Part shown: positions 57,517 to 64,000 of the stretch, one piece after another
Layout: each line of letters begins with the position of its first letter
How positions within the stretch are numbered: the first letter of the stretch is position 1
Assembly: GCA_002371465.1 (NCBI GenBank)
Contig: DFIU01000006.1
Coordinates: forward strand, 1 to 64,000
Origin: Lachnospiraceae bacterium UBA3689
GTDB lineage: Bacteria; Bacillota; Clostridia; Lachnospirales; Lachnospiraceae
Direction of reading: 5' to 3'
Length of the DNA stretch: 64,000 bases
Translations under genes and position numbers: made by a program
Notes under the pieces: model-generated
Told to the model about the DNA's origin: nothing
The model's input: only the letters and a program-made list of their open reading frames with translations
Database searches by the model: none

Positions 57517-59942
57517 GGGAAGTTGTTGTAAACATGATTCACCGTATAACTATAATCACTTTTTAGTCTTCCGCTTATTGCTCGCATCCAAGCCATATGC
57601 ACATTAGATTCTAAGATTCCGAACTCGTACAGGGATCCTTTGGGCATAATACGAACCTTATCACTACATAGTACTCTCTGGTCCATATACCCCATCGGTA
57701 TATATCTACGTCTTTCAGAAGATACTTGCGGGATAACTATATAATCCCCTGTTGGAAAATTTGACACATGAAATCTTGTAGGCGTTGCCGCAATCTTTCT
57801 TGTCCCTGCACTACTGCTACTTTTCCGATACGCTTTTACCGCTTGCACACGTTTCATCGCTTGCGGCATCAGCCTTAATTCATTAGGAGAACAGTTACCT
57901 AAATACAGACAATATCTTGGCTTACGATTGATAAACTCTCTCGCGCCATACCACGGATGGAAATAAGCTTTCGCTCTCGTCTCTTTTTGAATGAAGTTGT
58001 CCATTTCTTCCTTATCAAAAAGATAGTATCCACCATCTATAGGTTTATTCCCTATCCCAATTTCTGGAACATTACAGATTGGACGAGACCGACTAGAAAC
58101 AAATACATTATCAGCATCAAGAAGATATGCGTTTATATTTTTCACTCCCCGACCAATTCCGTTTTCATCAAATAGAATCTTTATTTTAGGATCATTGATA
58201 TAGCTGAAACCTACAATTACACAATGAACGTGCGCTTTTAGGCTTGCTTCACTATCCCACCGAAATGTACGGTATGCGAAATTTATGCAAATCCCATTAT
58301 CAAAGAGCTTCTTCCAAAAAATTGCTGGTTGCTCGCCTTGCGTTATTGTATTAGTCGAAACAAATGCTGCATGGATTCCCGATTGTTCCATAAAATCAGC
58401 TGCTTTCTTGTACCACGCAGTAACATAGTCCAAATTTCCAGAATCCTTTGTGTCATCAAAAACAGAATGAATATCCTCTTTTTGTGACTTGCTCATCCAT
58501 CTAGCCCCCACAAACGGCGGATTTCCCATGATGTAGTTCAGCTTCTCCGCCGGAATCACATCATTCCAATCGATGCGCACCGCATTTGCCTCTACGATAT
58601 TGGCGTTGGTCTTTAAGGGCAGGAACTCCAGGTGCGTGCCATACAGAATGTTCTCCGTCTCTTTCATCATCTGGCTCTCTGCGATCCAGAGTGCGGTCTT
58701 CGCGACGGTCACGGCGAAGTCATTGATTTCAATGCCGTGGAACTGGCCGATAGATACTTTGATCGGATTGATCTGCTGTCCGACAAATGACATCTGCCCC
58801 GCCGTCTGACCCCGCTCGGAATCCACTAAAGTCTGGATCACTTCATTTTCCAATCTCCGAATCGAAAGATACGTTTCCGTAAGGAAATTTCCCGAACCTG
58901 AGGCGGGGTCCAGGAACTCAAGGGAAGCCAGCTTTTTCTGATATTCCTCTAATTTCAGCTTCTTCATTCGAAGTACGGTGATCGATTTAATCTCTGCCAG
59001 TTCCTTCTTCAGATCGTCCAGGAAGAGCGGATCAATGACCTTATGGATATTTTCAATCGACGTATAGTGCATGCCTCCGGATCGTCTGGTCTCCGGATTC
59101 AAGGTCGATTCAAACACCGCCCCGAAAATGGTCGGGCTGATATCTGCCCAGTTAAAATCCTCGCTGGCTTTTACCAGAAGAAGGTCCCGGATTTCATCCG
59201 TAAACATCGGGATCTCAATCCTCTCATCTGCAAAGAGCCCGCCATTTACATAGGGAAATTCGGCAAGTTCCGGAATTAGATAGAGATCGCGGTCCTCCGC
59301 CTTTTGGTCCAGAACATGAAAAAGATCAATTAAGGCTGTTCTCATATGCGCCGTGTCCACACCGGACATATAGTCATGGAACATTTCCCTGCGTCCAAAG
59401 ATCCCGGCATCTTCCGCATAGAGACAGAAAACCAGACGAACGCAGAGGACGTTTAGGCTCTTGAGTGTCTCTTCATTTTTCGGATCATGATACTGCTTCA
59501 GGACGGCATCGTAGAGTTTTCCCACGATATCGCCCGCCTGTATGGAAACTTCCATCTCGTGAGAAATCTTCTTCACGTCCTTCTTGACCATGAAATCCAG
59601 AAGAGAATATTTGCTCGGCAGCTCGATCAAAGAGATCTTGACCGGCTCCGGCACTCTGGCATCCATGTCATACGCCCAGATTTCCGCAAAATTAGACGTC
59701 ACGATCCACCTCGCCTTTTCCCCATAAGGCAGGTTGTCGTTGTATCGCTTTGCCTGTGCCTCCAGCTCTACCATCCTGTCCGGAAACTTCTCCCGAAACT
59801 TGCGATGCAGCTCGTCCACGACATAATCGCAGATCACCGGCTCATATGGGGGCATCAATGCCTTCATCAGAGCTGCCGCCACACGTCCACTCGGGAAGAG
59901 CGCCGCCGAGATGATAATGTTCGTGTCAATCATCACCTTCAC
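57399..59942 (-). CDS. Chimera: PIN-domain N terminus fused to a damaged DNA methyltransferase
   Basis: One frame of 847 codons in three parts. Residues 1-61 are the start of a PIN toxin (MIDTNIIISAALFPSGR with D6, and VVDELHRKF with E44); the later acidic residues of the PIN site are missing. From about residue 62 (QAKRYNDNLPYGEKARWIV) it is a type II/MmeI-like methyltransferase lacking its own N terminus, with motif I DPASGSGNF near 342 and motif IV NPPF near 474. The last ~45 residues are out-of-frame sequence. The target-recognition part is AT-rich. The start is GTG at 59942, overlapping the antitoxin stop. Probably a degraded gene; a residual methyltransferase activity cannot be excluded. 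Confidence 0.85.
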   Translation of the reverse strand: MKVMIDTNIIISAALFPSGRVAAALMKALMPPYEPVICDYVVDELHRKFREKFPDRMVELEAQAKRYNDNLPYGEKARWIVTSNFAEIWAYDMDARVPEPVKISLIELPSKYSLLDFMVKKDVKKISHEMEVSIQAGDIVGKLYDAVLKQYHDPKNEETLKSLNVLCVRLVFCLYAEDAGIFGRREMFHDYMSGVDTAHMRTALIDLFHVLDQKAEDRDLYLIPELAEFPYVNGGLFADERIEIPMFTDEIRDLLLVKASEDFNWADISPTIFGAVFESTLNPETRRSGGMHYTSIENIHKVIDPLFLDDLKKELAEIKSITVLRMKKLKLEEYQKKLASLEFLDPASGSGNFLTETYLSIRRLENEVIQTLVDSERGQTAGQMSFVGQQINPIKVSIGQFHGIEINDFAVTVAKTALWIAESQMMKETENILYGTHLEFLPLKTNANIVEANAVRIDWNDVIPAEKLNYIMGNPPFVGARWMSKSQKEDIHSVFDDTKDSGNLDYVTAWYKKAADFMEQSGIHAAFVSTNTITQGEQPAIFWKKLFDNGICINFAYRTFRWDSEASLKAHVHCVIVGFSYINDPKIKILFDENGIGRGVKNINAYLLDADNVFVSSRSRPICNVPEIGIGNKPIDGGYYLFDKEEMDNFIQKETRAKAYFHPWYGAREFINRKPRYCLYLGNCSPNELRLMPQAMKRVQAVKAYRKSSSSAGTRKIAATPTRFHVSNFPTGDYIVIPQVSSERRRYIPMGYMDQRVLCSDKVRIMPKGSLYEFGILESNVHMAWMRAISGRLKSDYSYTVNHVYNNFPWPPRRPMHRSRELGRRRRESLTQEPCIRTAALPISMIR

Positions 59943-60220
59943 GGCGCGTCATCCTCTCTTCTGGACTTTGTAATCCACTCCGCAATATCATCTTCCGATG
60001 TAAAACCGGCCTTTTCCGCTTCTCCCATCATCTGCTCCTGCAGGCGTTTCATCGCATACACGGCAGAATTCATAATCCTGATATCCGTGCCGTCTACTAT
60101 AAATGTGACCCGGTCTCCTACATCAATACCGAGTGCCTCCCGAACATTCTTCGGAATCGTCACCTGTCCCTTGGACATTACCTTTGCATCATTAACAAAT
60201 TCTGTAGTCGTTGCTGCCAT
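59939..60220 (-). CDS. AbrB/SpoVT-type antitoxin, partner of a truncated PIN toxin
   Basis: Antitoxin-like protein of 93 residues with an N-terminal AbrB swapped-hairpin DNA-binding domain (KVMSKGQVTIPKNVREALGIDVGDRVTFIV) and a helical, acidic C-terminal tail that would bind a toxin. It overlaps the PIN-containing chimera by four bases (GTGA), the normal antitoxin-toxin order. The cognate toxin has lost about half of its domain, so this antitoxin is probably orphaned. An inverted repeat next to its promoter fits autoregulation. Confidence 0.87.
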   Translation of the reverse strand: MAATTTEFVNDAKVMSKGQVTIPKNVREALGIDVGDRVTFIVDGTDIRIMNSAVYAMKRLQEQMMGEAEKAGFTSEDDIAEWITKSRREDDAP

Positions 60221-60237
60221 AAAATCATCTCCTTGAA

Positions 60238-60264
60238 AAGTAGGAAAGTAGGGTTTTCCTACTT
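60238..60264. promoter_or_regulatory. Likely operator of the AbrB-type antitoxin
   Basis: AAGTAGGAAA and TTTTCCTACTT form an inverted repeat around a 6-base centre (GTAGGG) immediately downstream of the -10 box, next to the antitoxin ribosome site. An additional TAGG/CCTA word inside makes the site partly triple. Confidence 0.65.
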
Positions 60265-60267
60265 CTG

Positions 60268-60296
60268 ATTATATAAAGGAATGCTGCGCATGGCAA
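60268..60296 (-). promoter_or_regulatory. Promoter of the AbrB-type antitoxin
   Basis: TTGCCA (60296-60291), a 17-base spacer and a perfect TATAAT (60273-60268) on the minus strand. Confidence 0.8.
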
Positions 60297-60381
60297 GAGA
60301 AATATTCAAGGTTCCGGCATCCACATATCCGTCGATTAGTAAAATTTCAATGTGATAAACCGGTTTGCCGCATATCAGCGG

Positions 60382-61896
60382 TTACTGCTGAAAGTGCTCC
60401 TTTGCAAACTCCATATCCTGCACGAGCTCAACCGTGCCGATATACTTACCGGACTTGTCGCGCACAGCTTTGTACCTGACAAGCATCGCGCGTCCGCCTT
60501 TTTCCATCCAGACCGGAACTTCATCCCGGCGATTATTTCTGAAATCATCAATAATCCGGCGCACCATCGGCTCTATCTTGGGGGGATGGCAGGAAAACAC
60601 CTCGCGATCAATCGCCATGCCGGGGCGCTTGAAGACCTTTGGCCCTTCATTGAAAAACCGGTTGATGTTATTATCATCCACAAATGTTATTTCCAACGGA
60701 ATTGTGTTCAGGAGTGCGGTAAGCTGATCCACGCTCATATGACCGCCGGGCATAGTGATTTCTCCCCTGGCTTGGTCTGTCTCGGCCGCAGCCGGGTTTT
60801 CGGCATCTTCCCAGATCTCCTGTTCAACGCCAAAGCAAATCGCATAGTCTTTTTCGTCACGATAGATGCCGCGCCATTCCTCATCGGTAAAATTCACGGC
60901 ACAAATTGGAAATAAGATATTCTGTTCTTTATAAATCATCTCCTCTGCGCGGGTCAGCACAGGGCCCAGCCTGGTGTTCCAGTTCTCCCCATGGTCAGCT
61001 TCTCCCGCAAGCGTGCCGAGTTCATCACGAATCTCATCATCAACCGTCCACATTACATCGGACGGGCCGGATACGCCGTAGTTTACCTTGAGCAGCGGAT
61101 AGAGCAGATCGCCTTTTTTTGCATAATGCACCGAAAGTTCACGGATTGCGGGGATAAGAGATTCATCACCGCTTTCCTTGAATGTTGCAAGCAGTTCAGA
61201 AAGAGCATGATTCTCTTTTGTCAGCGTATACAGCGGATGGCCGATAATCGCTTCCAATTCGGCGGCACGGGCTTTCTTGTCCGAATAGTCTTTTTCAGGG
61301 AAGGAAGCTTTTTTAGCCAGCTCCTCCTGCGCCTTTTTTCTCAAAAGAGAAGCTTCTACTTCCTTTTCCGCATGGGCGATCTTTTCCTCCGCAGTCGCGC
61401 CATGAAACAGTGCGGAGTGGACGTCGCAGAGTCTCTGCACTTCGGACAGCGGTATGCCCTCTTTCAACAGTTCCTGCTCCGCCTGCATGATTTCCGATGC
61501 CTCAACCTCACTGAATTCACGAACAAAGTACGCTCTGACATCATCTAAAGATTCCCCCTCGCCAAGCCTTTTCAGATAGACCTTGAGCTTCTCGGTGCGG
61601 TCTGCGGGCGTGCTGACGGCTTCTGCGGTCCCTGCTGCAGGATTCGCGGCATAAACCAGATCCGGCATCTCGCCCACAAGCTCGAAGCCTTTGCCCATCA
61701 AGGTCGTCACAACGTCCTTCATGGGGATATTCTTCATTTTTGCTCCCTTGGGAATCGTCATAATTTTTCCGACAGAATGCAGAACGGGTTTTTTCGTAAT
61801 CTCGGTAAAACCAAGCCCTGCCATAATATCGGTCAGTTCAGGATATTCCTGCGCCAGTTCATAGACTGTTTTATTCAAATCAAGTTTCCTTGCCAT
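60382..61896 (-). CDS. DUF438 protein with DUF1858, hemerythrin-like and PAS domains
   Basis: Multi-domain protein of 504 residues. The order is DUF1858 (1-70, LNKTVYELAQEYPELTDIMAGLGF), DUF438 (about 110-175), a hemerythrin-like helical domain with the expected His/Glu ligands (LYTLTKENHALSELL, HYAKKGDLLYPLL and EEMIYKEQNILFP) and a C-terminal PAS domain (about 375-500, ITFVDDNNINRFFNEG). Such proteins are thought to sense or detoxify oxygen or nitric oxide through a di-iron site. The start at 61896 has AAAGGAG. It is the last gene of an operon with DUF488, ferredoxin and cupin genes. Confidence 0.88.
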   Translation of the reverse strand: MARKLDLNKTVYELAQEYPELTDIMAGLGFTEITKKPVLHSVGKIMTIPKGAKMKNIPMKDVVTTLMGKGFELVGEMPDLVYAANPAAGTAEAVSTPADRTEKLKVYLKRLGEGESLDDVRAYFVREFSEVEASEIMQAEQELLKEGIPLSEVQRLCDVHSALFHGATAEEKIAHAEKEVEASLLRKKAQEELAKKASFPEKDYSDKKARAAELEAIIGHPLYTLTKENHALSELLATFKESGDESLIPAIRELSVHYAKKGDLLYPLLKVNYGVSGPSDVMWTVDDEIRDELGTLAGEADHGENWNTRLGPVLTRAEEMIYKEQNILFPICAVNFTDEEWRGIYRDEKDYAICFGVEQEIWEDAENPAAAETDQARGEITMPGGHMSVDQLTALLNTIPLEITFVDDNNINRFFNEGPKVFKRPGMAIDREVFSCHPPKIEPMVRRIIDDFRNNRRDEVPVWMEKGGRAMLVRYKAVRDKSGKYIGTVELVQDMEFAKEHFQQ

Positions 61897-61959
61897 AGAT
61901 GCAAACTCCTTTGCTGTATCCTTCTTAAGCCTGCTTTTCCGCACAGCTTACAAGATATG

Positions 61960-62331
61960 TTAAATCCGTTTCAACTGCTCCTTCACCCACTTCATGAGGA
62001 CGACCGCATTGTTATGCTCTTTATCTTTCGCGGCATAGAGGAAAAGTATATCCCGGGATTTTAAGGTTTCCGCAACCCTTCCGATAAATTCCTCGGCTGC
62101 GGGATTCTCGGATAACTCTTCCCGATAAGCTGCTTCAAACCGGTCAAATCGCTCGCCAATATGATTGAACCATTTCCTTAAGTCCTTGGATGGAGCCAGG
62201 TCTTTGACCCAAAGATCAAGCCGCAGGGTGTCTTTTCTGATACCCCGCGGCCATAAACGATCAATTAAGATCCGATACCCTTCATCATCTTCTGACAAAT
62301 CATAGACCCTGACAGCCTTCAGTTCACGCAT
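61960..62331 (-). CDS. DUF488 family protein
   Basis: Small soluble protein of 123 residues of the DUF488 family: VRVYDLSEDDEGYRILIDRLWPRG at the start, WFNHIGERFDRFEAAYREEL in the middle and LYAAKDKEHNNAVVL near the end are family-typical. The biochemical role is unknown, although some members accompany stress or heme-related genes. It lies between ferredoxin and the DUF438 gene in a likely single transcript. Confidence 0.87.
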   Translation of the reverse strand: MRELKAVRVYDLSEDDEGYRILIDRLWPRGIRKDTLRLDLWVKDLAPSKDLRKWFNHIGERFDRFEAAYREELSENPAAEEFIGRVAETLKSRDILFLYAAKDKEHNNAVVLMKWVKEQLKRI

Positions 62332-62366
62332 TTCTTACTCATCTCCCAACAAAAGGTAACCGTCTC

Positions 62367-62552
62367 TTACGCCTCCTCGATTGCGCCAACCGGGCAGCTG
62401 TCCATTGCCTCTGCCGCGCTGTTCAGTTCCTCATTCGGAACATCTCCCTCGATGGCGCAGGCAGTTCCTTCATCCGTCATAGAAAACACTGCCGGGCAGG
62501 TTCCCGCACAAAGCCCGCAGCCGATACATTCTTCATTAACAACATACTTCAT
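62367..62552 (-). CDS. Ferredoxin, 4Fe-4S, single cluster
   Basis: Small electron carrier of 61 residues. The cluster motif CIGCGLCAGTCP supplies C9, C12 and C15 (C19 is also present), and the distal CP at C53 gives the fourth ligand. The rest is acidic, as usual for ferredoxins. The start at 62552 (MKYVVNEE) has a GAGGAAA site; an earlier in-frame ATG would add five residues. It probably donates electrons to an oxidoreductase or the DUF438 protein of the same operon. Confidence 0.93.
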   Translation of the reverse strand: MKYVVNEECIGCGLCAGTCPAVFSMTDEGTACAIEGDVPNEELNSAAEAMDSCPVGAIEEA

Positions 62553-62583
62553 AATACTTTTCCTCACTTTCTCTTCTTAAAAA

Positions 62584-63240
62584 TCATGCTTCCAGCGTCA
62601 GTAATAGGGCCATCTTGAAGCGCTTTGCCGCCTTTACAAAATGAAGACCGCCTTTTGCAAAATGGAAATTCTCCCCTGCCTTGATCACATGTTCTTTCCC
62701 CTCATACCCGATAACGCCTTCTCCATCAAGGGCAAAAATCAGGGCTTCCCCCGGCGCTGCATGTTCCGAAAGCCCCGTTCCTTCATCAAATGCCATGACG
62801 ACAAATTTCATCTTGTCGTTATGCATGATATCCATGTTGACAATCTGACCTTCCGCATAGGGTACTTTGTCCGCCAGGTTAAAGACCTCACCAGCTTTAA
62901 TGGTTTCGTTCATTCTGTTCTTCCTCCTTACCGCAATTTCTATGTAAACCGCGCCCTCACGAGTTCTCATTCCAACAGGCACGCTCACCGGCGTGATGAC
63001 CGCCTCTCCGGATCTGACCTGTCCGAAACTTCCGCTGCCACTATAGACCTCCAGACTGCCCCCAACTGCAAGTAAAAGCTTGTGGCAGGGATAAAGTTCC
63101 GCACTGATGTCTGTATCTTTTGCCATCGAAAAACAGATGACGGCGTTCTCTCCGCTATGGATTTCTTTGGATATGGTACACCCCGGAAGCGGAGCATGGT
63201 CCCCTGCAAGAGAAAACACTTCTCCAACCTTTACTTTCAT
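62584..63240 (-). CDS. Double-cupin domain protein
   Basis: Protein of 218 residues made of two cupin barrels, the first about 1-105 and the second about 112-218. The second starts ETIKAGEVFNLADKVPYAEGQ, repeating the start of the first (VKVGEVFSLAGDHAPLPG), so it arose by duplication. The second barrel has the metal-site-like SEHAAPGEALIFALDGEG. The first barrel seems to lack most histidines. No enzymatic role can be assigned. It is the first gene of the operon divergent from a Crp/Fnr regulator. Confidence 0.86.
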   Translation of the reverse strand: MKVKVGEVFSLAGDHAPLPGCTISKEIHSGENAVICFSMAKDTDISAELYPCHKLLLAVGGSLEVYSGSGSFGQVRSGEAVITPVSVPVGMRTREGAVYIEIAVRRKNRMNETIKAGEVFNLADKVPYAEGQIVNMDIMHNDKMKFVVMAFDEGTGLSEHAAPGEALIFALDGEGVIGYEGKEHVIKAGENFHFAKGGLHFVKAAKRFKMALLLTLEA

Positions 63241-63347
63241 TTGACCACCACCTCTATTCGTCTGGGTTTTGCCGTGCCGGGCAGCCTCTTATGCCGTCCT
63301 CTTGCCATGCAAACCGTACCCTTGGCTTCCTGTCCGGCTCACCATCA

Positions 63348-63353
63348 AGTATA
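63348..63353 (-). promoter_or_regulatory. -10 box of the cupin-ferredoxin-DUF438 operon
   Basis: TATACT (63353-63348) on the minus strand without a matching -35 box. Such a promoter normally needs an activator; an inverted repeat lies centred 41.5 bases upstream of the predicted start site. Confidence 0.6.
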
Positions 63354-63373
63354 TAATTTTAATTTCCAAAATT

Positions 63374-63391
63374 CTGTATCTCCGGATACAG
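63374..63391. promoter_or_regulatory. Candidate Crp/Fnr operator
   Basis: CTGTATC, a 4-base centre TCCG and GATACAG form a perfect 7-bp dyad. Counted from the predicted cupin-operon start (about 63341), its centre is at -41.5, the classic position for class II activation by Crp/Fnr proteins. It is also close to the promoter of the regulator gene itself. Confidence 0.6.
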
Positions 63392-63443
63392 TTTTAAATT
63401 TATTTATCGTATACTATGATCAAAACTAAAAGGAGAAAAGCTT

Positions 63444-64000
63444 TTGAAAGACTCTGCCTTAGAAAAATGTTCCTTATTTTCTGATATCCCGGCAAAGGAA
63501 CTGCGGGAAAACCTGGAAACAGTTCCCCATCATATTCAATACTACGCAAAAGGCGAAACCATCTTCGAGATGATGGAACCTGCCAATCGGATCGCTATTA
63601 TTCTGGAGGGACGGGTCCAGGCGCAAAAGCCCTTCCCCAACGGCAGCCAGATCAATTTCTCTGCCCGCCTGCCGGGAGAAATCATCGGACCTGCAGCAGT
63701 ATTTTCAAAAAGCAAGCGCTATCCCTGCGACGTGATTGCGCTGGAACCCGCTACCCTTATGGTCTTTCAGGAACATGATATCCTGCTTCTTTTGCAACAG
63801 GATATCCGGATTCTCAAGCATTTTATCACGGAGCTTGCCTCTGCCACTTACCTGCTGCAGCAGCGGCTGGAGCTCCTCTCTTACACCGGGATTGCGCAAA
63901 AAATCGCCTACTATCTCCTGATTCAGGCAAAGCAGTTGGAGTCAAATGCAGTTCCCATACCGGATTCTGTTTCCAACTGGGCTCTGATCCTGCATGTTTC
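63444..64000 (+). CDS. Crp/Fnr family transcriptional regulator, 3' end cut by window
   Basis: Partial gene: 185 codons and two bases to the window end. The start is TTG at 63444, set by AGGAG seven bases upstream; there is no ATG in frame nearby. The N-terminal cyclic-nucleotide-binding-type barrel is recognisable (LEKCSLFSDIPAKELRENLE, ANRIAIILEGRVQAQKPF, RLPGEIIGPAAVF), and the dimerisation helix is entered (ASATYLLQQRLELLSYTGIA). The winged helix should lie just beyond the edge. It is divergent from the cupin-ferredoxin-DUF438 operon and is its likely regulator. Confidence 0.88.
   Translation, partial: MKDSALEKCSLFSDIPAKELRENLETVPHHIQYYAKGETIFEMMEPANRIAIILEGRVQAQKPFPNGSQINFSARLPGEIIGPAAVFSKSKRYPCDVIALEPATLMVFQEHDILLLLQQDIRILKHFITELASATYLLQQRLELLSYTGIAQKIAYYLLIQAKQLESNAVPIPDSVSNWALILHV

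Noticed and set aside
57500..57530. Programmed -1 frameshift to restore the methyltransferase tail
   Set aside because: The site reads G GCC CCC A in the relevant frame, which is not an X XXY YYZ heptamer, and no stimulatory stem is evident. Mutation or sequencing error is simpler.

Overview
The window looks like chromosomal DNA of an anaerobic Firmicute of the class Clostridia, most likely a fairly GC-rich member of Lachnospiraceae (the family assignment is inference). Supporting signs are strong AGGAGG-type ribosome sites with several TTG starts, a T-box leader, an LL-diaminopimelate aminotransferase (DapL), a group II ECF transporter module beside truA and rplM-rpsI, a Firmicutes-type GalT, a repressor-type BirA and a 4Fe-4S ferredoxin. 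I recognise 63 protein genes. All but four lie on the minus strand, so most of the window reads right to left. No rRNA, tRNA, IS element, prophage or CRISPR array was seen.

Region by region, from low to high coordinate: 1-0.8 kb, rpsI (cut by the window edge) and rplM. 1.0-4.06 kb, an ABC transporter (trpX-trpY-trpZ) behind a T-box whose specifier (UGG) and discriminator-pairing base (C) both indicate tryptophan. 4.1-11.3 kb, a housekeeping string tig-clpP-clpX-engB-ecfA1-ecfA2-ecfT-truA. 11.4-12.9 kb, a DJ-1/PfpI protein and proC. 13.0-21.5 kb, a nucleoside uptake and breakdown cluster: BMP-type ABC transporter, a Crp/Fnr regulator, two nucleoside phosphorylases, deoC and cdd. 21.9-27.4 kb, uppS, a polyprenyl synthase, dapF, dapL and a HerA-like ATPase. 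28.0-34.5 kb, two aminotransferases (one hisC), a small membrane protein, tyrS, a NUDIX enzyme and an L,D-transpeptidase. 34.8-44.9 kb, a trigger-factor-like lipoprotein, a lone cbiE-cbiT fusion, a DMT exporter, two zinc-ribbon membrane proteins sharing a two-way terminator, a phosphodiesterase, an Na+/alanine symporter, a DUF624 protein and a DUF815 ATPase. 45.0-54.4 kb, a lactose/galactose cluster: lacZ, galE, galK, galT and two AraC-type regulators, with two unusual tandem-repeat tracts.

54.5-60.3 kb is the most mosaic part. bioY has a BirA operator overlapping its promoter, and birA lies just upstream, but a RelE/Phd toxin-antitoxin pair sits between them. Next come a small unknown gene and a damaged restriction-type DNA methyltransferase. 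Its N terminus has been replaced by the first ~60 residues of a PIN toxin whose AbrB-type antitoxin gene is still present, its target-recognition part is AT-rich, and its C terminus is out of frame. 60.4-64.0 kb holds a probable nitrosative/oxidative stress operon (cupin, ferredoxin, DUF488, DUF438-hemerythrin-PAS) divergent from a Crp/Fnr regulator cut by the window end. An inverted repeat between them is centred exactly where a class II Crp/Fnr activator would bind.

Functional links inside the window: BioY probably uses the EcfA1-EcfA2-EcfT module encoded 50 kb away; the BMP transporter feeds the nucleoside enzymes; galT, galK, galE and lacZ form a lactose-to-UDP-sugar pathway. No clear previously undescribed system is proven. 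The strongest leads are the PIN-methyltransferase chimera, the predicted class II activator site, and the two tandem-repeat tracts that start inside gene ends.
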